Shown here: positions 8,735 to 16,776 of the stretch, one piece after another | Layout: every line of letters starts with the position of its first letter | Numbering within the stretch: position 1 is the first letter of the stretch | NCBI GenBank assembly: GCA_902536305.1 | Contig: CACAWX010000001.1 | Coordinates: 124,001 to 188,000 of the forward strand | Length of the DNA: 64,000 nt | Reading direction: 5' to 3' | From: an uncultured Pelagibacteraceae bacterium | GTDB lineage: Bacteria > Pseudomonadota > Alphaproteobacteria > Pelagibacterales > Pelagibacteraceae | Notes under the pieces: generated by a model | Told to the model about the DNA's origin: nothing | The model's input: only the letters and a program-made list of their open reading frames with translations | Databases searched by the model: none | Position numbers and translations under genes: made by a program

Positions 8735-9897
8735 CTATAGTTTTTGCAAACCTTATCTATTATTTTTAAGCTTAAATTAATTTCTTGCTTTGTTACATTT
8801 AAAGGAGGCAAAAGTCTGACAACATTCTCTGCGGCTCTAATTGTAAGCAGATTACTTTTTAATAGTTTATCAATAAAGGGAACTTGATTTTTATGTAAAC
8901 ATAAACCCAGCAATAATCCTTTTCCTCTAACTTCTTTTATAATTTTAGGATATTTATTTTTAAGTTTATTTAATTCGCTTAGAAAATATTTTCCATTTTT
9001 AGCTACGTTAACTAAAAAACCTTTTTTAAACATCACATCCATAATTGCATTGCCCGCACTCATCGCTAATGGATTGCCGCCAAATGTTGATCCATGGGTT
9101 CCTGGTTTCATTCCTGAAGCAACCTTTTTATTAACTAATACGGCGCCTATTGGAAAACCACCCCCTATTCCTTTTGCAATTGGAACAATATCAGGCTTTA
9201 TTTTTGCATGCTCAAATGCAAAAAACTTTCCGCTTCTACCTATTCCACATTGAACTTCATCAAGAATAAGTAATATCTTTTTTTTATTACAAAGTTTTCT
9301 TAATCCAACTAAACAAAAATCTGGAATAACTTTAATTCCACCCTCACCCATAATAGTTTCAACCATAATAGCAGCGGTTCTACTTGTAATAGCCTTTTCC
9401 AAACCTCTATGATCGCCAAAATTAAAATGATCAAAACCATCAACTTTAGGACCAAAACCTTCTATAGCTTTTTTACTATTGCTAGCAAAAATAGTTGCAA
9501 GAGTTCTGCCGTGAAAACTATTATTAATACATAAAATTCTATTTTTTCTTGGTTTGCCTCTAGAATAAAAATATCTTCTCGCAAATTTTATTGCAGCTTC
9601 TGTAGCTTCAGCACCTGAATTTTGAAAAGCAACGTAATCTGCAAAAGTTTTTTGAGTTAATCTTTTGGCTAATCTTTCCTGTTCAGGAATGATAAAAGCA
9701 TTTGAAACATGCCAAAGTTTTTTTGATTGCTTATAAATAGATTTAATTAAATGATTATGAGAGTGACCTAGGCAATTTACGGCTATACCTTGAACAAAAT
9801 CTAAGTATTTTTTACCTTTTGTGTCATATAGAAAACTTCCTTTTCCTCTATTAAAAGAAATTTTTTTTCTATTATAAGTTTTTAATATCGAGCTCAT
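8731..9897 (-). CDS. argD: Acetylornithine aminotransferase
   Basis: A class III PLP aminotransferase that converts N-acetylglutamate semialdehyde to N-acetylornithine (and may also serve lysine synthesis). In 388 residues it shows NSGAEATEAAIKFAR (about 93-107), the pyridine-binding Asp213 in LILDEVQCGIGRSG, and the Schiff-base lysine at 242 in PIAKGIGGGFPIG, followed by HGSTFGGNPLA. It is coupled to argF downstream. One base separates it from the ABC-2 permease upstream, which is probably co-transcribed by proximity only. Confidence 0.96.
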   Translation of the reverse strand: MSSILKTYNRKKISFNRGKGSFLYDTKGKKYLDFVQGIAVNCLGHSHNHLIKSIYKQSKKLWHVSNAFIIPEQERLAKRLTQKTFADYVAFQNSGAEATEAAIKFARRYFYSRGKPRKNRILCINNSFHGRTLATIFASNSKKAIEGFGPKVDGFDHFNFGDHRGLEKAITSRTAAIMVETIMGEGGIKVIPDFCLVGLRKLCNKKKILLILDEVQCGIGRSGKFFAFEHAKIKPDIVPIAKGIGGGFPIGAVLVNKKVASGMKPGTHGSTFGGNPLAMSAGNAIMDVMFKKGFLVNVAKNGKYFLSELNKLKNKYPKIIKEVRGKGLLLGLCLHKNQVPFIDKLLKSNLLTIRAAENVVRLLPPLNVTKQEINLSLKIIDKVCKNYR

Positions 9898-9898
9898 T

Positions 9899-10711
9899 TT
9901 AAGACTTTATTTTATAACCGTTTTTATACAACAAGTAAGTTATAAACCAACTTACAACACTTAAAATTGTCAAATACACTAAACCAATTGTAATTGATCC
10001 ATCTGCTTGCCCAATAAAACTATATCTAAATCCGTCAATCATATAAAAAAATGGGTTAGCTTTGCTTACAATTTGTAAAAATTCTGGCAATCTGTCTATT
10101 GAATAAAAAGTGCCTGATAAGAAAGATAAAGGAACAATTACAAAATTTGTTACAGTCGCCATGTGATCGAATTTTTCAGCCCATAAACCAGCTATTATTC
10201 CTATGTTCCCCAGTATGAAAGATGAAAGAAGAGTAAATATAATAAGTAATAAATAATTTGTGATTTCTATTTTTATAATAAGTTTAAAAACAATTATCGA
10301 AACTGCAGCTATCATTACACTTCTAGTAACCGCTGCAAGAGAAATGGAGACAGTAACCTCAGCAGCTGACAGAGGAGCGTAAAGAAGGTCAAGTATGTTA
10401 CCTTGAATTTTTCCAATCATAAAAGATGATGATGAATGAGAAAATGATTGTTGGATGACTTGCATTGAGATCAACCCTGGCGCTAAAAAAGTTATAAAAG
10501 GCACACCAAGGATATCGCCTCTATCTGCACCTATTGCTAGAGATAAAACAAGTAAAAAGAGTAAAGATGAAATAAGCGGAGAAAAAATAGTTTGTATCCA
10601 AACAATTAAAAATCTTAAGACCTCTTTTTTATATAAAGTCCAAGCTCCAACCCAATTAATTAATCCAAATCTTCTTGATCCAATTTTATATTTCTTTGTA
10701 AATTCAACCAT
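9899..10711 (-). CDS. ABC-2 type transporter permease
   Basis: An integral membrane subunit of an ABC exporter. The 270 residues have a short cytoplasmic N-terminus, then about six hydrophobic segments, the ABC-2 pattern; the segment FITFLAPGLISMQVIQQSF and a late PLSFLSGTFYSIDRLP are typical of the YadH/NodJ-like group. No matching ATPase gene is adjacent, although such permeases normally sit next to one, so the partner must be encoded elsewhere. The substrate cannot be told. It is divergent from gcrA. Confidence 0.85.
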   Translation of the reverse strand: MVEFTKKYKIGSRRFGLINWVGAWTLYKKEVLRFLIVWIQTIFSPLISSLLFLLVLSLAIGADRGDILGVPFITFLAPGLISMQVIQQSFSHSSSSFMIGKIQGNILDLLYAPLSAAEVTVSISLAAVTRSVMIAAVSIIVFKLIIKIEITNYLLLIIFTLLSSFILGNIGIIAGLWAEKFDHMATVTNFVIVPLSFLSGTFYSIDRLPEFLQIVSKANPFFYMIDGFRYSFIGQADGSITIGLVYLTILSVVSWFITYLLYKNGYKIKS

Positions 10712-10798
10712 TGATAGTCTTATAACCCTTATTAAAAAAAACTGTGCAAAACTTAACCTACTAACAGGCTAAAGACGTTTTAGTGTTTTAAACCACAA

Positions 10799-10804
10799 TA
10801 TAAT
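10799..10804 (+). promoter_or_regulatory. Probable -10 element upstream of gcrA
   Basis: TATAAT at 10799-10804 lies 43 bases before the gcrA start in the 136-base divergent spacer 10712-10847. No good -35 was found at the right distance, and I saw no GANTC methylation site in this spacer. The rest of the spacer shows no other structure. Confidence 0.4.
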
Positions 10805-10847
10805 GCTCTAAGCCTTAAATAAATACTAAATGCTGTAAAATTATACT

Positions 10848-11345
10848 ATGAGTTGGACAGACGAAAAAGTAGAAAAACTTAAAGAACTTTGGACCAAAGG
10901 ACATACTGCAAGCCAGATAGCAGCAGCATTAGGTGACACTACTCGTAACGCTGTTATTGGTAAAGCTCATAGGCTAAATCTTGAAGCAAGAGCCCCATCT
11001 AAGCATTCTGGAACATCAGTATCTAGAGAAAATAAGCAAATCAGACGAGGACCTGCACCAACTTCTAGAAAAGCAAAATTTCAGTCAATTTTATTAGATA
11101 AGAACTTTGAGCCTGAAAACCCTAAATCCCTAGAAGAGTTAACAGATACAACTTGTAAATGGCCTATCGGTCATCCAAATGAGGAAAAATTCTATTTTTG
11201 TGGAAGAAAACCAGAAGGCGAATTTCCTTATTGTAAGTTACACGTTTTATATGCCTTTCAGCCAAAAGGTACAAAAGAGGAGGTGCTTGATAAAGAAGAT
11301 GAAGTACCAGAATTTATTGAGAAAAAAGTTAAGTCGTCGGCTTAA
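10848..11345 (+). CDS. gcrA: Cell-cycle regulator GcrA
   Basis: GcrA is an alphaproteobacterial transcription factor that binds sigma-70 and reads CcrM (GANTC) methylation to drive cell-cycle genes. The N-terminus MSWTDEKVEKLKELW with the following helix-turn-helix region (ASQIAAALG, RNAVIGKAHRL) is the diagnostic DNA-binding domain, about residues 1-45. The C-terminal part has the sigma-interacting segment with C-K-W-P-I-G and FYFCGRKPEGEFPYC. At 165 residues it is near the family length. It stands alone with its own promoter; a short spacer leads to a small membrane protein gene. Confidence 0.95.
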   Translation: MSWTDEKVEKLKELWTKGHTASQIAAALGDTTRNAVIGKAHRLNLEARAPSKHSGTSVSRENKQIRRGPAPTSRKAKFQSILLDKNFEPENPKSLEELTDTTCKWPIGHPNEEKFYFCGRKPEGEFPYCKLHVLYAFQPKGTKEEVLDKEDEVPEFIEKKVKSSA

Positions 11346-11374
11346 TTAATCTTCAAAATTTTAACATATAGCTA

Positions 11375-11602
11375 ATGATATTCATAAAAAAATACCTTAA
11401 ATGGCTAAGCACTTTTCTAGTTCTTACAGGTATTTTACTAACTAATTTAAATATGTATCCAATTAATATAATGTTTCATGGTGCTGGAGTTGTAGGTTGG
11501 ACGATAGCTGGTTTTCTCTCAAAAGATAAAGCAATTCTTACAAACTTCGGGTTGCAAATTCCTTTATTTTTAATAGGATTTTATCAATTGTTATTTCAAT
11601 GA
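11375..11602 (+). CDS. Small membrane protein of unknown function
   Basis: 75 residues with a basic N-terminus (MIFIKKYLKW) and two or three hydrophobic segments separated by an N-I-M-F-H-G loop and a FLSKDKAI turn. The layout (two short helices, Gly-rich centre, charged loop, final helix) recalls small membrane proteins of the DUF6552 kind, but I cannot confirm that without a search. The stop overlaps the start of the aquaporin gene by four bases (ATGA), so the two are translated together and may act together. Confidence 0.7.
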   Translation: MIFIKKYLKWLSTFLVLTGILLTNLNMYPINIMFHGAGVVGWTIAGFLSKDKAILTNFGLQIPLFLIGFYQLLFQ

Positions 11603-12249
11603 AAAATAGAATATTTATAGGTGAATTTATAGGTAGTGCTTTTTTAGTCATGATCATAGTTGGTTCCGGGATAATGGCTCAAAATTTGACTAGAGACTTT
11701 GCCGTCATGTTATTAGCTAATACTCTTGCCACTGGCGCAGGATTGTTTGTTTTAATTAATTCAATTGCAAATATTTCTGGAGCTCACTTTAATCCTGTTG
11801 TTACAATGACAATGTATTTCACAAAAAAAATTAAAAAGGACTTAATTTTCACTTATATAAGTGCCCAGATTTTAGGATGTTTATTGGGAGTAATGCTTGC
11901 AAATTTTATGTTTGATTTACCCTTAATAGAATTATCAAGCAAAGCTAGACCAGGGTTTAATATTTTTATTGCAGAAGTTATAGCAACTTTTGGTTTAATT
12001 TTCATAATATTTGGTTCACTAAAAAATGGAACTGTTGCAGTTGCTGCATCCGTTGCAACTTATATTACTGCTGGGTATTGGTTTACTTCATCAACTTCTT
12101 TTGCTAACCCTGCGGTTGCACTAGCTAGAACTTTCACTGATACATTTACAGGTATAAACTATTTAAATACACCTACTTACATAGTTGCAGAAATTATCGG
12201 TGCTTTGTTAGCTTTATTTATAATTCAGAAAATTTTTTACAAAAAATAA
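11599..12249 (+). CDS. Aquaporin / MIP-family channel
   Basis: A six-helix major intrinsic protein of 216 residues. The first half-helix loop is SGAHFNPVV, i.e. NPV instead of the usual NPA; the second is SFANPAVALAR, a normal NPA with the selectivity-filter Arg. The phrase TSSTSFANPAVA followed by TFTDTFTGI is the style of the bacterial AqpS/AqpZ-like group, some of whose members sit in arsenic operons and pass arsenite or methylarsenite. No ars gene is adjacent here, so the solute (water, small polyol or metalloid) stays open. It is coupled to the small membrane protein upstream. Confidence 0.85.
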   Translation: MKNRIFIGEFIGSAFLVMIIVGSGIMAQNLTRDFAVMLLANTLATGAGLFVLINSIANISGAHFNPVVTMTMYFTKKIKKDLIFTYISAQILGCLLGVMLANFMFDLPLIELSSKARPGFNIFIAEVIATFGLIFIIFGSLKNGTVAVAASVATYITAGYWFTSSTSFANPAVALARTFTDTFTGINYLNTPTYIVAEIIGALLALFIIQKIFYKK

Positions 12250-12519
12250 TCCCGTGAAATGAACGCGTGAAACTAGTTTATTTTTGATTAAATTTTTTGA
12301 AATATAATGTTATTTAGTTTTTAAGATAAATATTCTTAATAACAGATAATTAATTTGTAAGTAGTCGAATAATTTTTATAAGCGATCCAAGGCCTATTCG
12401 AAAAAAAAAATTAATAAATTCTTTACTAGATTTGTTTTTAACATGCTTTAAAAGTTCTATTAAGTATGACGATTCCGAAGTCAAGAATAAGAATAAAAAA
12501 ATGACAAAAAAGAAATAAT
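12250..12519 (+). other. 270-base leader/intergenic region before the PiT-like gene
   Basis: This is the longest spacer in the window. A TATAAT at 12303-12308 would give a leader of about 205 nt. A seven-base inverted repeat (TCGAATA 12365-12371, TATTCGA 12395-12401) encloses a 23-base loop with the only GC-richer patch (GCGATCCAAGGCC), followed by ten A. Near the 3' end are two mini-ORFs: ATG 12466 to TGA 12504 (12 codons, Lys/Arg-rich) and ATG 12501 to TAA 12518 (MTKKK), linked by ATGA and ending one base before the gene's ATG. I recognise no known riboswitch. A regulated leader is plausible but unproven. Confidence 0.4.
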
Positions 12520-13488
12520 ATGGAACTTACGTTAATATACACGATTATAGGGTTCGGATTAGCAGGTTATAGTGTAATCGCTAACGACTCTATTCAAACA
12601 CTCGGAACTTTTATTGCCTCAAAGCAAAAATGGTTTAAATGGTACACGCTCGCAAGTGCTGCATCACTGGTAATGATTGTTGCAATAACTTGGGGTTGGT
12701 ACAGTTATGATGGAGATATTTCTTACGGAAGATTAACAAGAATACCTTTCCAAGAAATTCAATGGTACCACGCAGTCGCTCCTGCAATTCTATTGGCACT
12801 TACAAGAATAGGTATCCCAGTATCTACAACTTTTTTAGTTTTATCTGCCTTTGCCTCAACAGTTGTTTTGGAAAAAATGCTTGTAAAAAGTATTGTAGGT
12901 TATGGTATAGCGGCAACAGTTGCTTACTTCTGTTGGATTGCAGTTTCTAAATTTATTAATGAGAAACTTGATGAAGTTAAAGGAGATAAATGGATTGCTT
13001 TTTGGCGAAATTCAGTTTGGGTATCTTCAGGCTGGTTATGGTGGGTTTGGTTATCACATGATGTTGCAAACATTGCTGTGTACTTACCTAGACAATTAGA
13101 TCTTTCATTACTTTTAATTGTATTAACATACTTTACCGTTCTACTTTTTTATATCTTCTACATTAAAGGTGGTCCAATACATCAGGTTGTATTAGAAAAA
13201 ACTGGAACGAGATATGCTCGATCAGCAACGATCATCAACGTTATTTATGCTGCAGTTCTTTTCTACTTCAAAGAGTTGAATGATTTACCAATGTCAACGA
13301 CATGGGTGTTCGTAGGCTTATTGTGTGGAAGAGAGTTGGCAATTTCAACTATGAACAAGGATTATAAATTCAAATATGTGTTTCCATTGATTGGAAAAGA
13401 CTTTGTTAAAATGATATTTGGATTAAGTGTCTCGGTAGCAATCGTGCTTGCGATACATTACTTTATAATTCCTAGAGGATTATTTTAA
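12520..13488 (+). CDS. PiT-family-like (PHO4-type) anion permease
   Basis: The 322 residues form about ten hydrophobic segments with an internal duplication: A-N-D-S (21-24) and H-D-V-A-N (180-184) correspond to the paired GANDVAN signatures of inorganic phosphate transporters, and IPVSTT (about 99-104) and LPMSTTW (about 266) match the paired P-x-S-T-T motifs. It is shorter than PitA (about 500), lacking a large central loop, and the first signature is altered (Asn-Asp-Ser, no Val-Ala-Asn). Phosphate is the natural guess; sulfate is known for some PiT relatives. The long leader suggests post-transcriptional control. Confidence 0.75.
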   Translation: MELTLIYTIIGFGLAGYSVIANDSIQTLGTFIASKQKWFKWYTLASAASLVMIVAITWGWYSYDGDISYGRLTRIPFQEIQWYHAVAPAILLALTRIGIPVSTTFLVLSAFASTVVLEKMLVKSIVGYGIAATVAYFCWIAVSKFINEKLDEVKGDKWIAFWRNSVWVSSGWLWWVWLSHDVANIAVYLPRQLDLSLLLIVLTYFTVLLFYIFYIKGGPIHQVVLEKTGTRYARSATIINVIYAAVLFYFKELNDLPMSTTWVFVGLLCGRELAISTMNKDYKFKYVFPLIGKDFVKMIFGLSVSVAIVLAIHYFIIPRGLF

Positions 13489-13497
13489 TAATCAAGA

Positions 13498-13725
13498 CTA
13501 TTTTTTCTTCTGAAGATCTTCATAAATTTTTTTAAGGTCTTCAGGAGATAGGTTTTTTTCTTTTAATTTATCTAAAATTTCTTCATCTTCTTGGCTAACA
13601 TTTTCACTCGTCTTTTGGTCTTTAACTTCACTTCTTGCTTCAAATCCAGCCTTGATATGTTTTACAGAAACTAGAATAACAATAATGGCGATAATACCTG
13701 CTAGCGATAAAAACAATAAAGTCAT
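13498..13725 (-). CDS. Small membrane-anchored protein with charged coiled-coil tail
   Basis: 75 residues: an N-terminal membrane helix (about 2-22, LLFLSLAGIIAIIVILV) followed by a highly charged Lys/Glu tail predicted to be helical, containing ILDKLKEKNLSPEDLKKIYEDL. No catalytic motif. I do not recognise a family. It ends nine bases from the PiT-like gene (convergent) and follows the 45-residue gene and the ugp operon on the same strand, so it may be at the tail of that transcript. Confidence 0.7.
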   Translation of the reverse strand: MTLLFLSLAGIIAIIVILVSVKHIKAGFEARSEVKDQKTSENVSQEDEEILDKLKEKNLSPEDLKKIYEDLQKKK

Positions 13726-13756
13726 ATTTAGATTATAGCTGATATTTGGCTAAGAG

Positions 13757-13894
13757 TTAAATGAGTTTAGTAAGTATGTAAATTTGTAGCAAAAGGATTA
13801 AAAAAGGCAGTATAGTCCTGATAAGTTCCATTGTATGATTATATTCATCCAATTTTCTTTCTAGCCAATTTCTTTGATATTTTTTTTTTGCCAT
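13757..13894 (-). CDS. 45-residue single-span membrane protein
   Basis: An ORF too short for usual cut-offs: ATG 13894-13892, stop TAA 13759-13757. The N-terminal half is basic and amphipathic (MAKKKYQRNWLERKLDEY), the C-terminal half a clear membrane helix (TILPFLILLLQIYIL). The positive-inside layout, a hydrophobic segment of the right length and in-line position between ugpQ and the 75-residue gene on the same strand argue for a real gene. There is no obvious ribosome binding site. Unknown function. Confidence 0.6.
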   Translation of the reverse strand: MAKKKYQRNWLERKLDEYNHTMELIRTILPFLILLLQIYILTKLI

Positions 13895-13937
13895 GCGTGT
13901 ATTTATATCAAGAAAGTAAAAAAATCAAGTTTTAGAA

Positions 13938-14870
13938 TTAAAACCAAGAAATATTTTTTGCTTTACAAATTTCTTGAACTTTTTTTGGATAGTCAGTTAT
14001 TATTCCATCGACACCATACTCGATCATTCTAATAATATCTTGTTCTCTATTCACTGTCCAAACACAAGTTGCGAGTCCATGTTTGTGTGCAAGTTCAACA
14101 TTTTGTTTTGTTACATCACGGTAAAAAACACTCCACACATGACCTTCTAATGATTTAATAATATTAGGAAGTAAAAATAATTCTTCCATAGGATAATTTT
14201 TAACCATCCATGGAGAGTTCTCATAAATATTTTTTTTAGTTATTGAAAGACCTTGTTGCAAAGTAATGAATCCTCTTAGAACATTTGGGTTTTGTTTTTT
14301 AAGAGCGTAAAGAATTCTAAAATCGTATGAAGTTATTAATGTCCTGTCCTCTAAATTAAATTCTTTAATATCTTTTAAAACTAATGAGACCATTTTTTCA
14401 GGGTCTGGTGTTACATTTTCTTGTGTAGGAGTTGATTTAATCTCTAGATTTAAAAATACGTCTTTATATTTTTCTTCAGTAACTAATTTAAAAAAGTCTG
14501 TTAATCTTGGTATTTTTTCACCTTTAACAGATTTTTGATTTTTAAATCTTTTTGCGTACTTTGTTTCTGGTTTTACACTCTCAATGCTATACTTACTAAT
14601 TTCCTCATAAGTTAATTCTACTAATTTCATGCTTTTATCTGTGATCCAGTTTCCTGAAGCATCTTTGACTAAATCAGGATTTAATCTGTAATCGTGAAAA
14701 ATAGTTGGAATATTATCTTTTGAAATTACGACATCAAATTCAACTGCCTTAATGCCTAGATCAAAAGTGTATTTAAAGCCAGAGATAGAGTTTTCAACAA
14801 TATCGCCTCTTGCTCCCCTATGGCCGTATATTCTTATGTAGTTAGGTTTCGTTAAAAATGGATTGATCAA
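13938..14870 (-). CDS. ugpQ: Glycerophosphodiester phosphodiesterase
   Basis: Hydrolyses glycerophosphodiesters (deacylated phospholipid head groups) to glycerol-3-phosphate and an alcohol. Cytoplasmic: there is no signal peptide. The catalytic elements are HRGARGDIVENS (about 17-28, His and Arg-Gly, then Glu), AVEFDVVISKD (about 40-50, metal-binding Glu and Asp) and the second His in FHDYRL (about 58). The C-terminus has TVNREQDI and GVDGIITDYP. It overlaps ugpC by four bases and closes the ugp operon, where the diesters taken in by UgpBAEC would be cleaved. Confidence 0.94.
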   Translation of the reverse strand: MINPFLTKPNYIRIYGHRGARGDIVENSISGFKYTFDLGIKAVEFDVVISKDNIPTIFHDYRLNPDLVKDASGNWITDKSMKLVELTYEEISKYSIESVKPETKYAKRFKNQKSVKGEKIPRLTDFFKLVTEEKYKDVFLNLEIKSTPTQENVTPDPEKMVSLVLKDIKEFNLEDRTLITSYDFRILYALKKQNPNVLRGFITLQQGLSITKKNIYENSPWMVKNYPMEELFLLPNIIKSLEGHVWSVFYRDVTKQNVELAHKHGLATCVWTVNREQDIIRMIEYGVDGIITDYPKKVQEICKAKNISWF

Positions 14871-15922
14871 TTAATCCTCAAATCAGTATTAGTATCAAAC
14901 AGGTGTAGTTTGTCATTTTGAATGGAAAGATTTATATTTTTTCCAATAGTTTCTTCATTAACAACACCTGAGATACTTGCAACTAAAATTTCATTACTAT
15001 TTTCAAGTTTACCATGAATAAGTGTATTCGCTCCAATCAACTCTACAAGTTCAACTTTTAACTTTATTGGACCGTTTTGATCTAATTCAAAATCTTCAGG
15101 TCGCATACCTACATTAACGGGTCCGCTAAATTTTGAATTAATTGAGATTGAGGCTTTGTTTGCAAAATTCACTTTATTACTTTGACAGTTACCTTTTAAT
15201 ATATTCATTGCCGGACTTCCGATGAATTGAGCCGTGAATAAAGTTTTGGGTTTTGTATAAACTTCTAAAGGCGTTCCAATATGTTCTACATTACCTTCAT
15301 TCATTACAATCATACGATCAGCTAATGTCATCGCTTCAACTTGGTCATGTGTAACATAAAGAGATGTAGTTTTTAATTGGGTTTGAAGTTTTTTAATCTC
15401 TAATCTCATTTGAACTCTTAATTTTGCATCAAGATTTGATAATGGTTCATCAAATAAAAATGCTACAGGATTTCTAACAATAGCTCTTCCCATAGCAACT
15501 CTTTGTCTTTGTCCACCAGACAATTGACTAGGTTTTCTCTCTAACAATTCACCAAGCTCTAAAATTTCAGCTGCTTTTTGAACTCTTGATTCAATTTCCT
15601 CTTTTGGCACTTTTGCAATTTTTAGACCATAAGCCATATTACCAAATACAGTCATGTGAGGATAAAGAGCGTAATTTTGAAATACCATGGCAATATTTCT
15701 TTCCATGGGTTCAAGTTCATTTACCTTTTTATTATCAATTAAAATATTTCCTTCATTAGCATCCTCTAACCCCGCAACCATTCTCAATAATGTTGATTTA
15801 CCACAACCAGAATGTCCAACTATAACAATCAGCTCACCATCTTTAACGTCAATACTAAGATCGTGAATAACCTGAGTTTTTCCAAAAGATTTTTTTAAAT
15901 TTTGTAAACTGATTTGAGACAT
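14867..15922 (-). CDS. ugpC: Glycerol-3-phosphate ABC transporter ATP-binding subunit
   Basis: The energy-coupling ATPase of the G3P/glycerophosphodiester importer. Walker A GHSGCGKST (about 36-44), Q-loop MVFQNYALYPHMT, signature LSGGQRQRVAMGRA (about 133-146), Walker B AFLFDEPLSNLDAKLR and a switch His (YVTHD). The last ~110 residues form the MalK/UgpC-type TOBE regulatory domain (NVGMRPEDF). It shares one base with ugpE and four with ugpQ. Gene symbol comes from the operon as well as the MalK-like class. Confidence 0.93.
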   Translation of the reverse strand: MSQISLQNLKKSFGKTQVIHDLSIDVKDGELIVIVGHSGCGKSTLLRMVAGLEDANEGNILIDNKKVNELEPMERNIAMVFQNYALYPHMTVFGNMAYGLKIAKVPKEEIESRVQKAAEILELGELLERKPSQLSGGQRQRVAMGRAIVRNPVAFLFDEPLSNLDAKLRVQMRLEIKKLQTQLKTTSLYVTHDQVEAMTLADRMIVMNEGNVEHIGTPLEVYTKPKTLFTAQFIGSPAMNILKGNCQSNKVNFANKASISINSKFSGPVNVGMRPEDFELDQNGPIKLKVELVELIGANTLIHGKLENSNEILVASISGVVNEETIGKNINLSIQNDKLHLFDTNTDLRIN

Positions 15923-16776
15923 TATTTATCGCTTTCTAATAGACCTTTAACAAAAAACTTTTGCATACTGATTACTACTATTACTGGAGGAACCATAGCT
16001 AACATTGCCGTTGCCATAACCGTTGGCCAATGTGCATAATCATCTCCTGTAGGTATCATTGAGTCAATTGCCATCACAATAGTTCGCATATCAGGGTCAG
16101 TCGTCATTAATAATGGCCATAAGTATTGGTTCCAACCAAAAATAAACAAAATAACAAATAGAGCTGCAATATTAGTTTTGCTAATTGGAATTAATATATC
16201 AAAAAAGAAACGCATTGGACTACATCCGTCCATTCTAGCTGCTTCAACCATTTCATCGGGTATCGTCATAAAAAATTGTCTAAATAAAAAAGTTGCTGTA
16301 GCTGATGCAATCAATGGGAAGATTAATCCCGTGTATGTATTTAATAGATTTAAATTCGCAACTACTTCATAAGTTGGTACTATTCTTACTTCTACTGGAA
16401 GCATTAAAGTAATAAAGATTAACCAGAAACATAAGTTCCTAAATGGAAATCTAAAATAGACAAATGCAAAAGCTGACAATAATGAAATGATTATTTTTCC
16501 AACTGTAATACCAATGGCCATGATTGCAGAGTTGATCATCATTTTTATCACGGGAACTTTAGCTCCGTATCCTTCTGGCGAACCTCTAAATAATGCATTT
16601 GCATAATTTTCAAAGAATTCTGTCCCTGGTAACATTGGTAATGGAGGATAAATAATTGCATCTTGTGTAACAGTTGATGCAACAAAAGTTAGCCAAACTG
16701 GGAAGAATATAAATAATACCCCAAGAATTAAACCAAGGTGAGTTAACCAATATCCTGATTTCTTTTTCTCAACCAT
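15922..16776 (-). CDS. ugpE: Glycerol-3-phosphate ABC transporter permease, UgpE
   Basis: Second inner-membrane subunit of the importer. 284 residues, six hydrophobic segments, and the cytoplasmic EAA loop (EAARMDGCSPMRFFFDILIP, about residues 187-206) that docks on UgpC. The opening FFPVWLTFVASTVTQDAI is typical of UgpE. One-base overlaps join it to ugpC and ugpA, so stoichiometric expression is expected. Confidence 0.93.
   Translation of the reverse strand: MVEKKKSGYWLTHLGLILGVLFIFFPVWLTFVASTVTQDAIIYPPLPMLPGTEFFENYANALFRGSPEGYGAKVPVIKMMINSAIMAIGITVGKIIISLLSAFAFVYFRFPFRNLCFWLIFITLMLPVEVRIVPTYEVVANLNLLNTYTGLIFPLIASATATFLFRQFFMTIPDEMVEAARMDGCSPMRFFFDILIPISKTNIAALFVILFIFGWNQYLWPLLMTTDPDMRTIVMAIDSMIPTGDDYAHWPTVMATAMLAMVPPVIVVISMQKFFVKGLLESDK

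Noticed and set aside
12466-12518. Mini-ORFs as a frameshifted 17-residue peptide gene
   Set aside because: One extra A in a run of seven would join them, but without a second sequence this cannot be distinguished from chance; kept only as a note in the leader entry.
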